From assembly GCF_003012055.1 (NCBI RefSeq), contig NZ_JYGE01000005.1, positions 1 to 64,000 on the forward strand: DNA of 64,000 nt. Direction: 5' to 3'. Below the pieces are notes generated by a model. It was not told the origin of the DNA, ran no database searches, and saw only the letters and a list, made by a program, of their open reading frames with translations. Within the stretch, counting starts at the first letter, position 1. Each line of letters begins with the position of its first letter. Positions 8,910 through 17,358 of this stretch are shown here, piece by piece. Position numbers and translations under genes: made by a program. The DNA comes from Peptostreptococcus russellii (lineage in GTDB: Bacteria > Bacillota > Clostridia > Peptostreptococcales > Peptostreptococcaceae).

Positions 8910-9752
8910 TTAATTTCTATAAATTTTATCATCTTTCAAAAAACTAATTTCACCTTTATAAGACCTTGACTCCATAGAATCAAACATCTTTGAAGAAGAT
9001 AAGTAGCTTCTTCTCAATAAATTTGAATATAGCTTGGCAGTTGTTTTAATACTTCTTTTATAATCTATATAGCCCAATCTACTTTTTGCAGATAACTTCA
9101 TGCTTATATACATATTATAAATAATAAATATACACCTATATATTAAATACATTAAGTCAATAAAAATGTTTGGCAATCTAAAGCTCTTCATAGAGTATAT
9201 TATTTCTGACATAGGAGTTGTAAGGCTTAGTATATAAAGTGAACTCACAGCACCAAATGACTTGGCAAGTATAAGTCTTGACTGAAGCTGAGACTTGCTG
9301 GAAATGCCTATATAAGAATTAAAAAACTTCCAACTCAGTATATCTGGTCTAAACTCAGAGTAATTGAAGAGAATTGCCAATACTCCTATAAATATAAAAG
9401 CTGTTGGTATGGATATATAGCTTATATAACTTTTCAAATCCATTCCACCTAGCACTACTACTATAAAAGCGGATATTAAAAAGCAAGCTAGACCAATATA
9501 CGGCTTATTTGACAGTAAACAAAGTAATATTAAAGTAAAAGATATAAGCATTTTAATTTTACTACTAGATCTAGATAGCTTACTCTCTCTTGATACACGA
9601 TCTATGGATAAAAAAGAGCTATCCGACGAGCGAGGATATATTGCAATTAGCAAAAATATAAATATAGATATAGCTGGTAGATAAGCCGTCATTATATACT
9701 TATAAAACATTCCAAATATCGTGATTGATGCTATTATAGCTATAAAAAACAT
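8910..9752 (-). CDS. cbiQ: Cobalt ECF transporter transmembrane protein CbiQ
   Basis: A 280-residue T-component with several hydrophobic segments in the first 190 residues. It ends with the CbiQ-like cytoplasmic coupling region (CIFIIYNMYISMKLSAKSRLGYID...LYSNLLRRSYLSSSKMFDSMESRSYKGE), whose paired short charged motifs contact the ATPases. It follows cbiN by 12 bases. Identity rests on this C-terminal motif and its operon position. Confidence 0.85.
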   Translation of the reverse strand: MFFIAIIASITIFGMFYKYIMTAYLPAISIFIFLLIAIYPRSSDSSFLSIDRVSRESKLSRSSSKIKMLISFTLILLCLLSNKPYIGLACFLISAFIVVVLGGMDLKSYISYISIPTAFIFIGVLAILFNYSEFRPDILSWKFFNSYIGISSKSQLQSRLILAKSFGAVSSLYILSLTTPMSEIIYSMKSFRLPNIFIDLMYLIYRCIFIIYNMYISMKLSAKSRLGYIDYKRSIKTTAKLYSNLLRRSYLSSSKMFDSMESRSYKGEISFLKDDKIYRN

Positions 9753-9764
9753 ATCAATTACCTG

Positions 9765-10190
9765 CTATCTGGAATATTTTTTTCTAGCTACTAGATATCC
9801 AAATACATAGGCAACTATAGCTACACCTATTCCCGTTTGTACACAAAATAGTAGGCTTTCAATTTCACCAGGTATTTCTCCACCTATTAGGTCTTCCATT
9901 ATAGGTGTAAACCAAGGTTCATAATCTTCTCCCTTTATTTCTGTTACTACTTCGCTACCTGCATCGTCACTACCGCCAAATTCAGCACCTTTCAATGCAA
10001 ATAAAGGAAATATAGAAATAACTAAAACTAATACAATTAGAGCAAATACTAATTTTTTATTACTTTTTTTATTTGACTTATCCATAGATTCAAGAGATTT
10101 ATTTTCTTCTTTTTCTGATTTTAATTTGTTTTTATCCACATAATCCACATTTTTATCATTATCTTTTTTCAAGTCCTTAAAATCTGTCAC
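9765..10190 (-). CDS. cbiN: Cobalt transport protein CbiN with extended N-terminus
   Basis: A 141-residue protein with a CbiN-like core: TM1 at about 47-67 (LVFALIVLVLVISIFPLFA), the segment GAEFGGSDDAGSEVVTEI, then EPWFTPI and TM2 near 112-133 ending ARKKYSR. CbiN is usually near 90-105 residues; the extra approximately 45 residues are an N-terminal Lys/Asp/Glu/Ser-rich cytoplasmic extension. It supports cobalt loading by CbiM. It sits 2 bases after the cbiM stop. Confidence 0.85.
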   Translation of the reverse strand: MTDFKDLKKDNDKNVDYVDKNKLKSEKEENKSLESMDKSNKKSNKKLVFALIVLVLVISIFPLFALKGAEFGGSDDAGSEVVTEIKGEDYEPWFTPIMEDLIGGEIPGEIESLLFCVQTGIGVAIVAYVFGYLVARKKYSR

Positions 10191-10192
10191 TT

Positions 10193-10948
10193 CTACACCT
10201 CCCCATAGTAATTTAACTCTTCAAGCTCTGCTACCGCATAGCTTTCAAGTCCTATAATAATCAAAACTGTCAATATTCCTTCTATTATAGCAAGTGGCAC
10301 TTGAGTTGGTGCAAATACAGCTAAAAACTTTACCATACTAGCTCCTACTCCGCCAGTTGGACTTGGATATGCTATTGCAAGTTGTATTGCTGTTACACAA
10401 TAAGTTAATAAATCACCTAGAGCCGCTGCTATAAAAATATTTAATTTTTTATTTATTTTTAGTTTTTTACCTAGATTATAAAGTAAATATACTACTATAG
10501 GTCCTGCTATTGCCATACTAAATGTGTTAGCTCCCAAAGTAGTCAATCCACCGTGTGCCAGTAGTATTGCCTGAAATATTAATACAATAATTCCTAATAC
10601 ACTACTAGATGCAACACCAAATAAAATTGCAGCCAAACCTGTTCCTGTCATATGGCTACAACTACCTGTTACAGAAGGTATCTTTAAAGATGAAAGCACA
10701 AATATAAAGGCTCCTGACATAGCAAGAATCATAAGAGTTTTTGGTGAGTTATTTACAGTTTTTTTGATGTTTATTACCCCCAACACCAAAAATGGTAGAC
10801 ATATAGCCCCCCATACAAAGCAGTGAGCTACAGGAAGATATCCCTCCATTATATGCATTGCAGAAGAATCGACCGCCATACATACAAAAAAAGAAAGTAC
10901 TAAAGATGAAAAAAGAAAACTTTTTTCAGTTTTTGAATAATTATTCAT
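10193..10948 (-). CDS. cbiM: Cobalt ECF transporter substrate-capture protein CbiM
   Basis: A 251-residue membrane protein. The family hallmark MHIMEGYLP begins at about residue 31 after a hydrophobic leader ending SSA, consistent with signal peptidase cleavage that exposes Met-His for Co(II) binding. The remaining roughly six helices include the conserved SCSHMTGTGLAAILFG motif. It heads the cbiMNQ cluster. RBS GGGGGGAAAAAATG supports the start. Only about 24 bases separate it from an upstream terminator palindrome, so there is no room for a cobalamin riboswitch. Confidence 0.92.
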   Translation of the reverse strand: MNNYSKTEKSFLFSSLVLSFFVCMAVDSSAMHIMEGYLPVAHCFVWGAICLPFLVLGVINIKKTVNNSPKTLMILAMSGAFIFVLSSLKIPSVTGSCSHMTGTGLAAILFGVASSSVLGIIVLIFQAILLAHGGLTTLGANTFSMAIAGPIVVYLLYNLGKKLKINKKLNIFIAAALGDLLTYCVTAIQLAIAYPSPTGGVGASMVKFLAVFAPTQVPLAIIEGILTVLIIIGLESYAVAELEELNYYGEV

Positions 10949-10971
10949 TTTTTCCCCCCTAAAACATTAAT

Positions 10972-11013
10972 ATAATAAAAAGGACTATATAGCTATATAG
11001 TCCTTTTTATTAT
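10972..11013. terminator. 42-base perfect palindrome (bidirectional terminator)
   Basis: Two 21-base arms (ataataaaaaggactatata-g) are perfectly self-complementary, with A5 and T5 runs in the arms. It lies 19 bases past the stop of the alpha/beta hydrolase gene and 24 bases upstream of the cbiM start, both minus strand. It probably terminates the hydrolase transcript. The cbiM promoter must overlap or lie upstream of it. Confidence 0.8.
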
Positions 11014-11032
11014 ATCTTATTTTAAATTATAA

Positions 11033-11908
11033 TTATATGTTTTTCTCTATAAAGCTCTTAAAGTTAGCTAAATACTTTTCTCTTTGTTTGTTTAAAGAAC
11101 TACAATGACCATCATTTTCCATAATCTCTAAAGTTACCATTTCAGGATTTAAATCATATAGTTTAACACTTTCAGTATAAGGAATTAAATGATCCCCTCT
11201 ACCATGCATTATTAAAATTGGTATTTTGGAATTCTTTACACTTTTAGATGGGTTTACTAACTCTAAAGTTAGGCCTGATACTTTTTCCATAGTCTTAAAT
11301 ATTATAGCTTGGAAAGGGTACTTCGGCAAATTCGTCCATACACCAAGATTAATAGCCAAATAATCCTTTAAGTTTGAAAACGGGCTATCACATATTGCGC
11401 CTGCGATATCCTTTCTTTCACCAGCTACAAGAGCTGTTGTAGCTGCCCCCATTGATATACCATATATAAATATAGCTGCTTTTGACTTTGTTTTAGCAAA
11501 ATCTATTGCTCTATTAAGGTCCTTACTTTCTCTATATCCACAAGTTACACAATTTCCCTCCGAAACTCCACTTCCAGAAAAGTCAAATGTCAAAAGATTT
11601 CCTCCTAAGTTATGAATTTCAAGCATTATATTATACAAATTCATTGTTGGGCTTTCTCTGTTTTCTAGATATCCGTGTGAATAAACCACCGTAAATCTAT
11701 CCTTTTCAGAAGGAATATACCAACCCTTTATCTTATTGCCCTCAGAAGTAAATTCAATATCCTCAAAATCTAGCTCTAATGCTTCTTTAGGATCCGTAAC
11801 TATAGGAGCCCTCTCAGGCTTTGTCATCTTATAGCCAACATAGATAGACACTGCTATAACAAATACCGCCACTATTACCAATACCAATAAAATTACCTTT
11901 AAAGCCAT
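11033..11908 (-). CDS. Alpha/beta hydrolase, membrane-anchored
   Basis: A protein of about 291 residues. An N-terminal transmembrane helix (LKVILLVLVIVAVFVIAVSIYVGY) precedes a serine hydrolase fold with oxyanion motif YSHGYLENRES, nucleophile elbow YGISMGAAT, Asp in MHGRGDHLIPY and His in NDGHCSS. It resembles the YqkD/BEM46-type hydrolases, whose substrate is unknown. I chose the ATG at 11908 rather than a GTG 9 bases upstream, because GGGGTG sits 6 bases before this ATG. It is a single-gene unit. Confidence 0.82.
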   Translation of the reverse strand: MALKVILLVLVIVAVFVIAVSIYVGYKMTKPERAPIVTDPKEALELDFEDIEFTSEGNKIKGWYIPSEKDRFTVVYSHGYLENRESPTMNLYNIMLEIHNLGGNLLTFDFSGSGVSEGNCVTCGYRESKDLNRAIDFAKTKSKAAIFIYGISMGAATTALVAGERKDIAGAICDSPFSNLKDYLAINLGVWTNLPKYPFQAIIFKTMEKVSGLTLELVNPSKSVKNSKIPILIMHGRGDHLIPYTESVKLYDLNPEMVTLEIMENDGHCSSLNKQREKYLANFKSFIEKNI

Positions 11909-12138
11909 AAATATCACCCCTCTAAATATTTTCTCTAAAGTAGAGATTTTAATATAAATTCACAAGTCTATAAATCTATAAATCTACAAATCCATATTAA
12001 TTTATACTTATATTTTAGCATACTTCCTCTGTTTTTAGTTCCCTTTCTAACCAATTTATTTAGTTTTTATTTAATATTTTCTCAAAATATATCTTTTTTA
12101 ATAGCCTATCTTTTTAATAGCCTATCTTTTTTAAGAAT

Positions 12139-12846
12139 CTACTTAATCTTAAACTTTTTCAGATACTCTTTTGTGCTATCTTCTACTCTTCTACTTTCTA
12201 CAGCCTTTTGAATAGACTTATTTTGCACAAATTTATCTAGAGTTTTACTTTCTATAAGAGCGATTGTTTCTTCATATTGCTTAATAATTGCATAGCTGTA
12301 ATACCAAGCAATAGCCATATTAATATAGTATTCATCACTTTTAATTGAAGCTATCAAATCCAAGTGTCCCTTATCAAAATTTTCATCAAGATAATTACTC
12401 ATCAAAGTCACAATAGCAAATCTGACTGTATAACTATGATCTGATTCTAGCCATTTTAGTATTTTACTATATATTAAATCTGGATATTTTTTGAAGATTT
12501 TTGGAGAAAAGCTATCACATATTGCCCAATTATCAATATAAGGCAGCAACTTTTCAGTCTTATCCATAAGTTTATCTATGTCTTTTTCTTTATTCAAAAT
12601 ATGTATATGAAGGCTATACTCCTCTAAGTATTTATGTGGCAATTCATTTATGAACTCCTCACAAATATCCATACTAGAAATTTCTTTAGCAAACTTCTTA
12701 ATGTCTGGACTTCTTACTCCTATAATCTTTTCTTTATCTACTGTGGGCAGGAGTTTGGAGTGAAAATCTCTATATTTAAGATCCTGCATCTCATACAATC
12801 TTTCTAAAATAAATTCATTTACCTTTTTATCATCCTTATTTTCCAT
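12139..12846 (-). CDS. DNA alkylation repair protein, AlkD-like HEAT-repeat
   Basis: A 235-residue all-helical protein matching the AlkD/AlkC-like family: FHSKLLPTVDKEKIIGVRSPDIKKFAKEI, LPYIDNWAICDSFSPK, SDHSYTVRFAIVTLMSNYL, YYINMAIAWYYSYAIIK. The Trp and Asp of DNWAICD and the Arg of TVRFAI correspond to residues that in AlkD line the DNA cleft. AlkD excises positively charged alkylated purines. I chose the ATG at 12846 because AGGAGG lies 5 bases upstream; a frame extending 10 codons further has no such site. Confidence 0.82.
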   Translation of the reverse strand: MENKDDKKVNEFILERLYEMQDLKYRDFHSKLLPTVDKEKIIGVRSPDIKKFAKEISSMDICEEFINELPHKYLEEYSLHIHILNKEKDIDKLMDKTEKLLPYIDNWAICDSFSPKIFKKYPDLIYSKILKWLESDHSYTVRFAIVTLMSNYLDENFDKGHLDLIASIKSDEYYINMAIAWYYSYAIIKQYEETIALIESKTLDKFVQNKSIQKAVESRRVEDSTKEYLKKFKIK

Positions 12847-12876
12847 AGAAACCTCCTCATTTATTATATATCTCAT

Positions 12877-13163
12877 TCTAACATACTTAATTGTCTATTA
12901 AAAAGTAAGGTCTTACTTATTAAATATTTTTATATTTATTTAAGCTGTATTTTTTACAAATTATAATTTATCTGCTATTTTTAGAATATTTTTTACTTTT
13001 ATTCTATTTTCTCGAATATTATTTTAATAAGTTTTCTTTTATATTTACAGTTTTTTATTAGCTTGTTTACATTTTATTGTTTTTTTTATTATACTTTTTC
13101 TGTTTATTTTTACTGTATTGATTATTATTATTGTTTAATTTTAAGTCTTCTAAAAATTATCAC
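12877..13163. other. AT-rich intergenic spacer
   Basis: A T-rich spacer between the divergent AlkD-like gene and the lysine operon promoter. I see no gene or structured RNA in it. Confidence 0.5.
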
Positions 13164-13192
13164 TTTACAAATATCTAGTCTTGACGTATAAT
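13164..13192 (+). promoter_or_regulatory. Promoter of lysine operon leader
   Basis: TTTACA (13164-13169) and TATAAT (13187-13192) are separated by 17 bases, about 20 bases upstream of the riboswitch aptamer. Transcription would start near 13199. Confidence 0.8.
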
Positions 13193-13211
13193 AATATTCA
13201 ACTTAATAAAT

Positions 13212-13376
13212 AGGGTAGAGGCGCAATTGACATCAGTAGTTTTGTACAATGTAAGCAAGCAGTAGAAAACGAAAGGGGATATTGCCGAAAGTATATAAAT
13301 TTTGCTTGATTTATATTCTTGGAATATCTGTTAATAGCAGGTGTTTTGTCATTATTTGTGTAATGGAGAGCTAACC
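13212..13376 (+). ncRNA. Lysine riboswitch (L-box) aptamer
   Basis: The conserved L-box blocks occur in order: GGGTAGAGGCGC (13213-13224), GAAAGGGGATATTGCCGAAAG (13271-13291, showing the conserved GCCGAA) and AATGGAGAGCTA near 13362-13373 closing P1. It is followed by a Rho-independent terminator and, 320 bases further, aspartate kinase. By the known L-box mechanism, lysine binding would favour termination and shut off the operon. Confidence 0.9.
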
Positions 13377-13405
13377 ACATATCGATTTATTTATATGGAT
13401 ATTTC

Positions 13406-13439
13406 GGACAAATGTAGGCTTTCTGCATTTGTCTTTTTT
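13406..13439 (+). terminator. Riboswitch terminator 1
   Basis: Stem GACAAATG.AG/CT.CATTTGTC followed by T6, directly after the lysine riboswitch. Confidence 0.88.
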
Positions 13440-13460
13440 AGTATATAGTACTAAATTGAA

Positions 13461-13554
13461 CTAAATGTGGATTATTCGCTCAGTGTTTAAAGCATTGCTT
13501 TAAATATTCCAATCATACTGAAATTATACACTTATGGAGGGCTAACCACATTTG
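13461..13554 (+). promoter_or_regulatory. Degenerate second riboswitch-like leader element
   Basis: ATGGAGGGCTAACCACAT (13534-13551) nearly repeats ATGGAGAGCTAACCACAT, the 3' end of the L-box (13363-13380). CCACATTT pairs perfectly (8 bp) with AAATGTGG at 13463-13470, enclosing about 75 bases that lack the conserved L-box core. It looks like a partial duplication of the riboswitch with a lost or replaced aptamer. Ligand and function are unknown. Confidence 0.55.
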
Positions 13555-13578
13555 ATTTTTCCGAATACACATTCTTTC

Positions 13579-13606
13579 GGCAAATGTAGCCTTCTACATT
13601 TGCTTT
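13579..13606 (+). terminator. Riboswitch terminator 2
   Basis: Stem GCAAATGTAG/CTACATTTGC with loop CCTT and then TTTT. Its sequence closely copies terminator 1, so transcription must pass two similar terminators before lysC. Confidence 0.8.
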
Positions 13607-13760
13607 TCTATTTATTATTTCATTAAAACTGTTGTTTAAAAATTAAAGTAATAAGATTTTCTAAAAGAATCTACAATTTTTATACAGAATTTTTTGAATC
13701 AATATAATTATTTTAATTTTCATATCAATAGCTAAATATAAATTCATTTAGGAGGAATAC

Positions 13761-14966
13761 ATGAGTAAAGTTACAGTTTTAAAGTTTGGTGGTACTTCTG
13801 TAGGTACTATCGAAAAAATTAAAGAAATTTCACTATATTTAAAGTCAAGAACTCAAAGTGATGAAAAATTAATAGTCGTAGTCTCTGCTATGGGGAAAAC
13901 TACAGACTCTCTTCTTGGACAGGCTGCAGAAATAACCTCAAATCCAGATGTTAGAGAACTAGACACTTTGTTGGCTGTTGGCGAACAAAACACTATTTCT
14001 TTAATGGCTATCAATCTAAATCACATAGGTGTTGCTGCCCGTTCTTTAACAGGAATGCAGGCAGGAATAAAAACCTTTGGAAAACACACCAAAAGTAAAA
14101 TTGCAGATATTAACTCAGATTTCTTGTTAGAACAGTTAGATGAATTTGATGTATTAGTAATAGCAGGCTTCCAAGGTTTCAATGAAAACCAAGAAATCAC
14201 CACTTTAGGAAGAGGTGGTTCAGATACAAGTGCAGTAGCCCTTGCCTCTGCAATTGGAGCTCCTTGCGAAATCTATACTGATGTCACTGGTGTATTTGGA
14301 ACAGATCCTAGATTATATCCAGATGCAAAACAGTTGAGGCAAGTCAGTTATGAGGAGATGCTGGAGCTATCTGCTTTAGGAGCTGGAGTACTTGAAACAA
14401 GATGCGTTGAAATAGCTAAAAACTATCACGTACCTATATATATAGCAAAAACATTATCAGAAACGAAAGGAACTTGGATTATGGAAAATACAGATTTATT
14501 AGAAAAGAAGGTAGTTACAGGAGTCGCACTAGATAAGAATATTTTGCATGTAACACTTACATGTGAAGACTGTTCATCAAACTTTGTAGAAGAGCTCTTC
14601 AATCAACTAGATGAAGAGGGCGTAAATATAGATATGATAAGTCAAGTGGTATTTGACAGAATGATTAATATTTCATTTACATGTAAAAAAACTGATGAAC
14701 ATTTTCTAAATACAGTAATTAACAACTTATCTAATGGCTTCCCTACTATCAAGAAACATATTCGCGATAATTGTTCGAAAGTTTCAATAGTGGGTTCAGG
14801 AATGAGAGATGTAAGTGGTGTTGCTGCAAGAGCTTTCAGACTTCTTTGCAAGCACAATATTACTTTCTACCAAGTTACTACTTCTGAAATTTCAATATCA
14901 TATGCTATTGATGAAGATCTATCAGAGGAAGCTGTTAGACTTTTATGTTCAGAGTTTAATATATAA
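13761..14966 (+). CDS. lysC: Aspartate kinase
   Basis: A 401-residue enzyme that phosphorylates aspartate, the first step of lysine/DAP synthesis. The kinase domain is about 1-230 with VLKFGGTSVG, ATP-site LGRGGSDTSAVALA and ALGAGVLETRCVEIAK. Two C-terminal ACT domains (about 255-401) would bind the feedback amino acid. RBS TAGGAGGAATACATG supports the start. It is the first gene after the lysine riboswitch, so it is probably the lysine-regulated isozyme. Confidence 0.96.
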   Translation: MSKVTVLKFGGTSVGTIEKIKEISLYLKSRTQSDEKLIVVVSAMGKTTDSLLGQAAEITSNPDVRELDTLLAVGEQNTISLMAINLNHIGVAARSLTGMQAGIKTFGKHTKSKIADINSDFLLEQLDEFDVLVIAGFQGFNENQEITTLGRGGSDTSAVALASAIGAPCEIYTDVTGVFGTDPRLYPDAKQLRQVSYEEMLELSALGAGVLETRCVEIAKNYHVPIYIAKTLSETKGTWIMENTDLLEKKVVTGVALDKNILHVTLTCEDCSSNFVEELFNQLDEEGVNIDMISQVVFDRMINISFTCKKTDEHFLNTVINNLSNGFPTIKKHIRDNCSKVSIVGSGMRDVSGVAARAFRLLCKHNITFYQVTTSEISISYAIDEDLSEEAVRLLCSEFNI

Positions 14967-15188
14967 ATATAAAAGAATATTCTAGTTTAAATAAATATAA
15001 AATATATAAGCTATTTCTAACTATATATCCAAAAAGTTGGAAAGCTAATCATATAAATAATAACTTCGATAAATTCTATTTAAAACACACTACTATATAA
15101 ATTGAATTTAGAGGATTTTAAAAAGAAATAAAATGTAAGTATAAAATAAGGAAAATACAATAAATATAAATTTTTAGGAGGAAAAGAA

Positions 15189-16172
15189 ATGGCAATTTTT
15201 GCAATAGTTGGAGCAACAGGTGTAGTAGGAACAAAGATGATAGAACGTCTAGCAGAAAGCAATCTGCAGGTGGATAAAATATATATGATGGCATCTTCTA
15301 GATCAGCAGGAAAAGTACTTAGATTTAGAGGAGAAGATGTTGTAGTTGAAGAGTTAAATGAGCATTCTTTTGATAAAGATATTGACTATGCCCTATTTTC
15401 AGCAGGTGGATCTACTTCTCTACAATATGCAGAGATCGCCGAAAAAAATGGTGTAATAGTAATAGATAATTCAAGTGCTTGGAGAATGGACCCTGAAATA
15501 GATTTAATAGTTCCAGAGTGTAACACTCCAACTCTTAATAGAAAAATAATCGCTAATCCAAACTGTTCAACAATACAATCAGTAGTTCCACTAAAACCAT
15601 TAAATGACAGATTTGGTATAGAAAGAATTACATATACTACTTATCAGGCTGTATCTGGCTCTGGTCAAGGCGGTATAGATGATTTACTGAATGGACAAAG
15701 AGGTGAAGCTCCTAAGAAGTATCCTCACCCAATATACAACAATGTTTTACCTCATATAGACTCATTTCTGGAAAATGGATATACAAAAGAGGAAATGAAA
15801 ATGATTGATGAAACTAAAAAAATCCTATCTCTTGGAGATGATGTAAATATTACGGCTACTTGTGTTCGTGTACCAGTAATCAACTCTCATGCAGTAGAGA
15901 TCGATGTAAGCTTTAAAAAAGACGCTTCACTAGAAGAAGTTAGAGATATTCTAAAAAATGCACCGGGTGTAGTCTTAGTTGACAATCCAGAAAATAATGA
16001 ATATCCAATACCAACAGAAGTTACAGGACATGATGAAGTATATGTAGGAAGAATTAGAAAAGATATCTCAAGACCTAGAAGCTTTCATATCTGGTGTGTA
16101 GCAGATAATATAAGAAAGGGTGCTGCGAGTAATGCAGTTCAGATAGCAGAACTTCTAGAATCAAACAGATAA
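15189..16172 (+). CDS. asd: Aspartate-semialdehyde dehydrogenase
   Basis: A 327-residue enzyme that reduces aspartyl phosphate to aspartate semialdehyde with NADPH. NADP-binding motif VGATGVVGTKM is at the N-terminus, the catalytic Cys is in NPNCSTIQ (about 128), the substrate-binding stretch is YQAVSGSGQGG and the catalytic His region is INSHAVEIDV. RBS AGGAGGAAAAGAAATG. It lies about 220 bases after lysC with no terminator between. Confidence 0.97.
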   Translation: MAIFAIVGATGVVGTKMIERLAESNLQVDKIYMMASSRSAGKVLRFRGEDVVVEELNEHSFDKDIDYALFSAGGSTSLQYAEIAEKNGVIVIDNSSAWRMDPEIDLIVPECNTPTLNRKIIANPNCSTIQSVVPLKPLNDRFGIERITYTTYQAVSGSGQGGIDDLLNGQRGEAPKKYPHPIYNNVLPHIDSFLENGYTKEEMKMIDETKKILSLGDDVNITATCVRVPVINSHAVEIDVSFKKDASLEEVRDILKNAPGVVLVDNPENNEYPIPTEVTGHDEVYVGRIRKDISRPRSFHIWCVADNIRKGAASNAVQIAELLESNR

Positions 16173-16232
16173 TAAATCAAATTCAAAAATATTAATTTAT
16201 ATATAATTATAAGATAATTGGAGGTAATTAAA

Positions 16233-17129
16233 ATGACAAACTTATTTAGAGGAGTAGCAACAGCACTAGCAACGACAATGATGGAAGATGGATCGATTGA
16301 CTTTGATTCCTATGAAAGATTAGTAAATTTCCAATTGGAAAATGGTATAAATGCACTTATAGTTTCAGGTACTACTGGAGAAGGTTCTACACTTACAATG
16401 GATGAAAAAATAGAACTTTTAAAGCTGGCTTTAAGAGCGAGAGGCGATCAGTATGACTGCCCTATTATACTTGGAACTGGTTCTAACAATACTTCAGCTA
16501 CTATAGAAAATACAAGATTGGCCAAGGAAAATGGTGCAGACGCAGCACTTATAGTTACACCTTACTACAATAAAACAAGTCAAAGGGGATTAATTGCTCA
16601 CTACTTTGCAATTGCAGATGCTGTAGATATACCTATTATCTTATATAATGTACCAGGACGTACAGGTATGACAATCCAGCCAGAAACAGTGGTTGAACTA
16701 GCTAAGCACCCAAATATAATTGCTTTAAAGGATGCTACTGGAGATATGACTTACCTTGAAACTTTAAGAGGATTACTTGGTGAAAATAGCGACTTCTCTA
16801 TATATAGTGGAGATGACCCAACATTCTTTGATTTTCTTATACACGGTGGTGACGGCATCATTAGCGTAGTAACAAACTGTTTGCCAGAAGCATTTGTTCG
16901 TGAATATAAATTATTTTTAGATGGCGATATTGTTGGAGCTAGAAATCTACAAAGTGAAATAAATCCATTCATTAAATCTCTATTCTCTGATGTTAGCCCT
17001 ACTCCAGTTAAGGCTGTATTAAAAGAAATGGGAATTGGTGATGAGTTCTTTAGATTGCCTCTAATAGCTACTACTGAAGAAGTTAGAAGTAATGTAATAA
17101 AACTGTATAATCAAGCTAAAAATATATAA
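16233..17129 (+). CDS. dapA: 4-hydroxy-tetrahydrodipicolinate synthase
   Basis: A 298-residue aldolase that condenses pyruvate with aspartate semialdehyde. The motifs SGTTGEGSTL, PYYNKTSQRG and NVPGRTG are present, with the Schiff-base Lys in IALKDATGD. I chose the ATG at 16233 (GGAGGTAATTAAAATG) over an in-frame TTG 15 bases upstream, because that TTG overlaps the ribosome binding site. Confidence 0.97.
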   Translation: MTNLFRGVATALATTMMEDGSIDFDSYERLVNFQLENGINALIVSGTTGEGSTLTMDEKIELLKLALRARGDQYDCPIILGTGSNNTSATIENTRLAKENGADAALIVTPYYNKTSQRGLIAHYFAIADAVDIPIILYNVPGRTGMTIQPETVVELAKHPNIIALKDATGDMTYLETLRGLLGENSDFSIYSGDDPTFFDFLIHGGDGIISVVTNCLPEAFVREYKLFLDGDIVGARNLQSEINPFIKSLFSDVSPTPVKAVLKEMGIGDEFFRLPLIATTEEVRSNVIKLYNQAKNI

Positions 17130-17283
17130 TAAGTAGTAAAAATTTTAAATTATCTTAATCTATTTTAACTATAAGCGAGCTTTTAAAGTTTGAATAATTA
17201 TTTCTTATTCTCTTATTTTAAATAGATTAATCAGTCAAAATAATCAGAAAATATAGATTAAGTTAAGAAATTAGAATATAATA

Positions 17284-17339
17284 CATAATAGGGAGTATAT
17301 AGCTTCTATGAATTCATAGGAGCTATATTATCTATTATG
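17284..17339 (+). promoter_or_regulatory. Large hairpin in the dapB leader
   Basis: The arms atatagcttctatgaa and ttcataggagctatat (17297-17328) form a 16-bp stem with one G-U pair. An outer cataatag/ctattatg pairing extends it to 17284-17339. It ends about 10 bases before the dapB ribosome binding site. No U-run follows, so it is not a classical terminator; processing or transcript stability is possible. Confidence 0.5.
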
Positions 17340-17358
17340 CATTTACAAGGAGGAAGTT

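Noticed and set aside
10949-10971. Cobalamin riboswitch before cbiM
   Set aside because: The space to the upstream terminator is only about 24 bases, and no B12-box is present.
13198-13380. Minus-strand 60-residue frame
   Set aside because: It is antisense to the lysine riboswitch; shadow.
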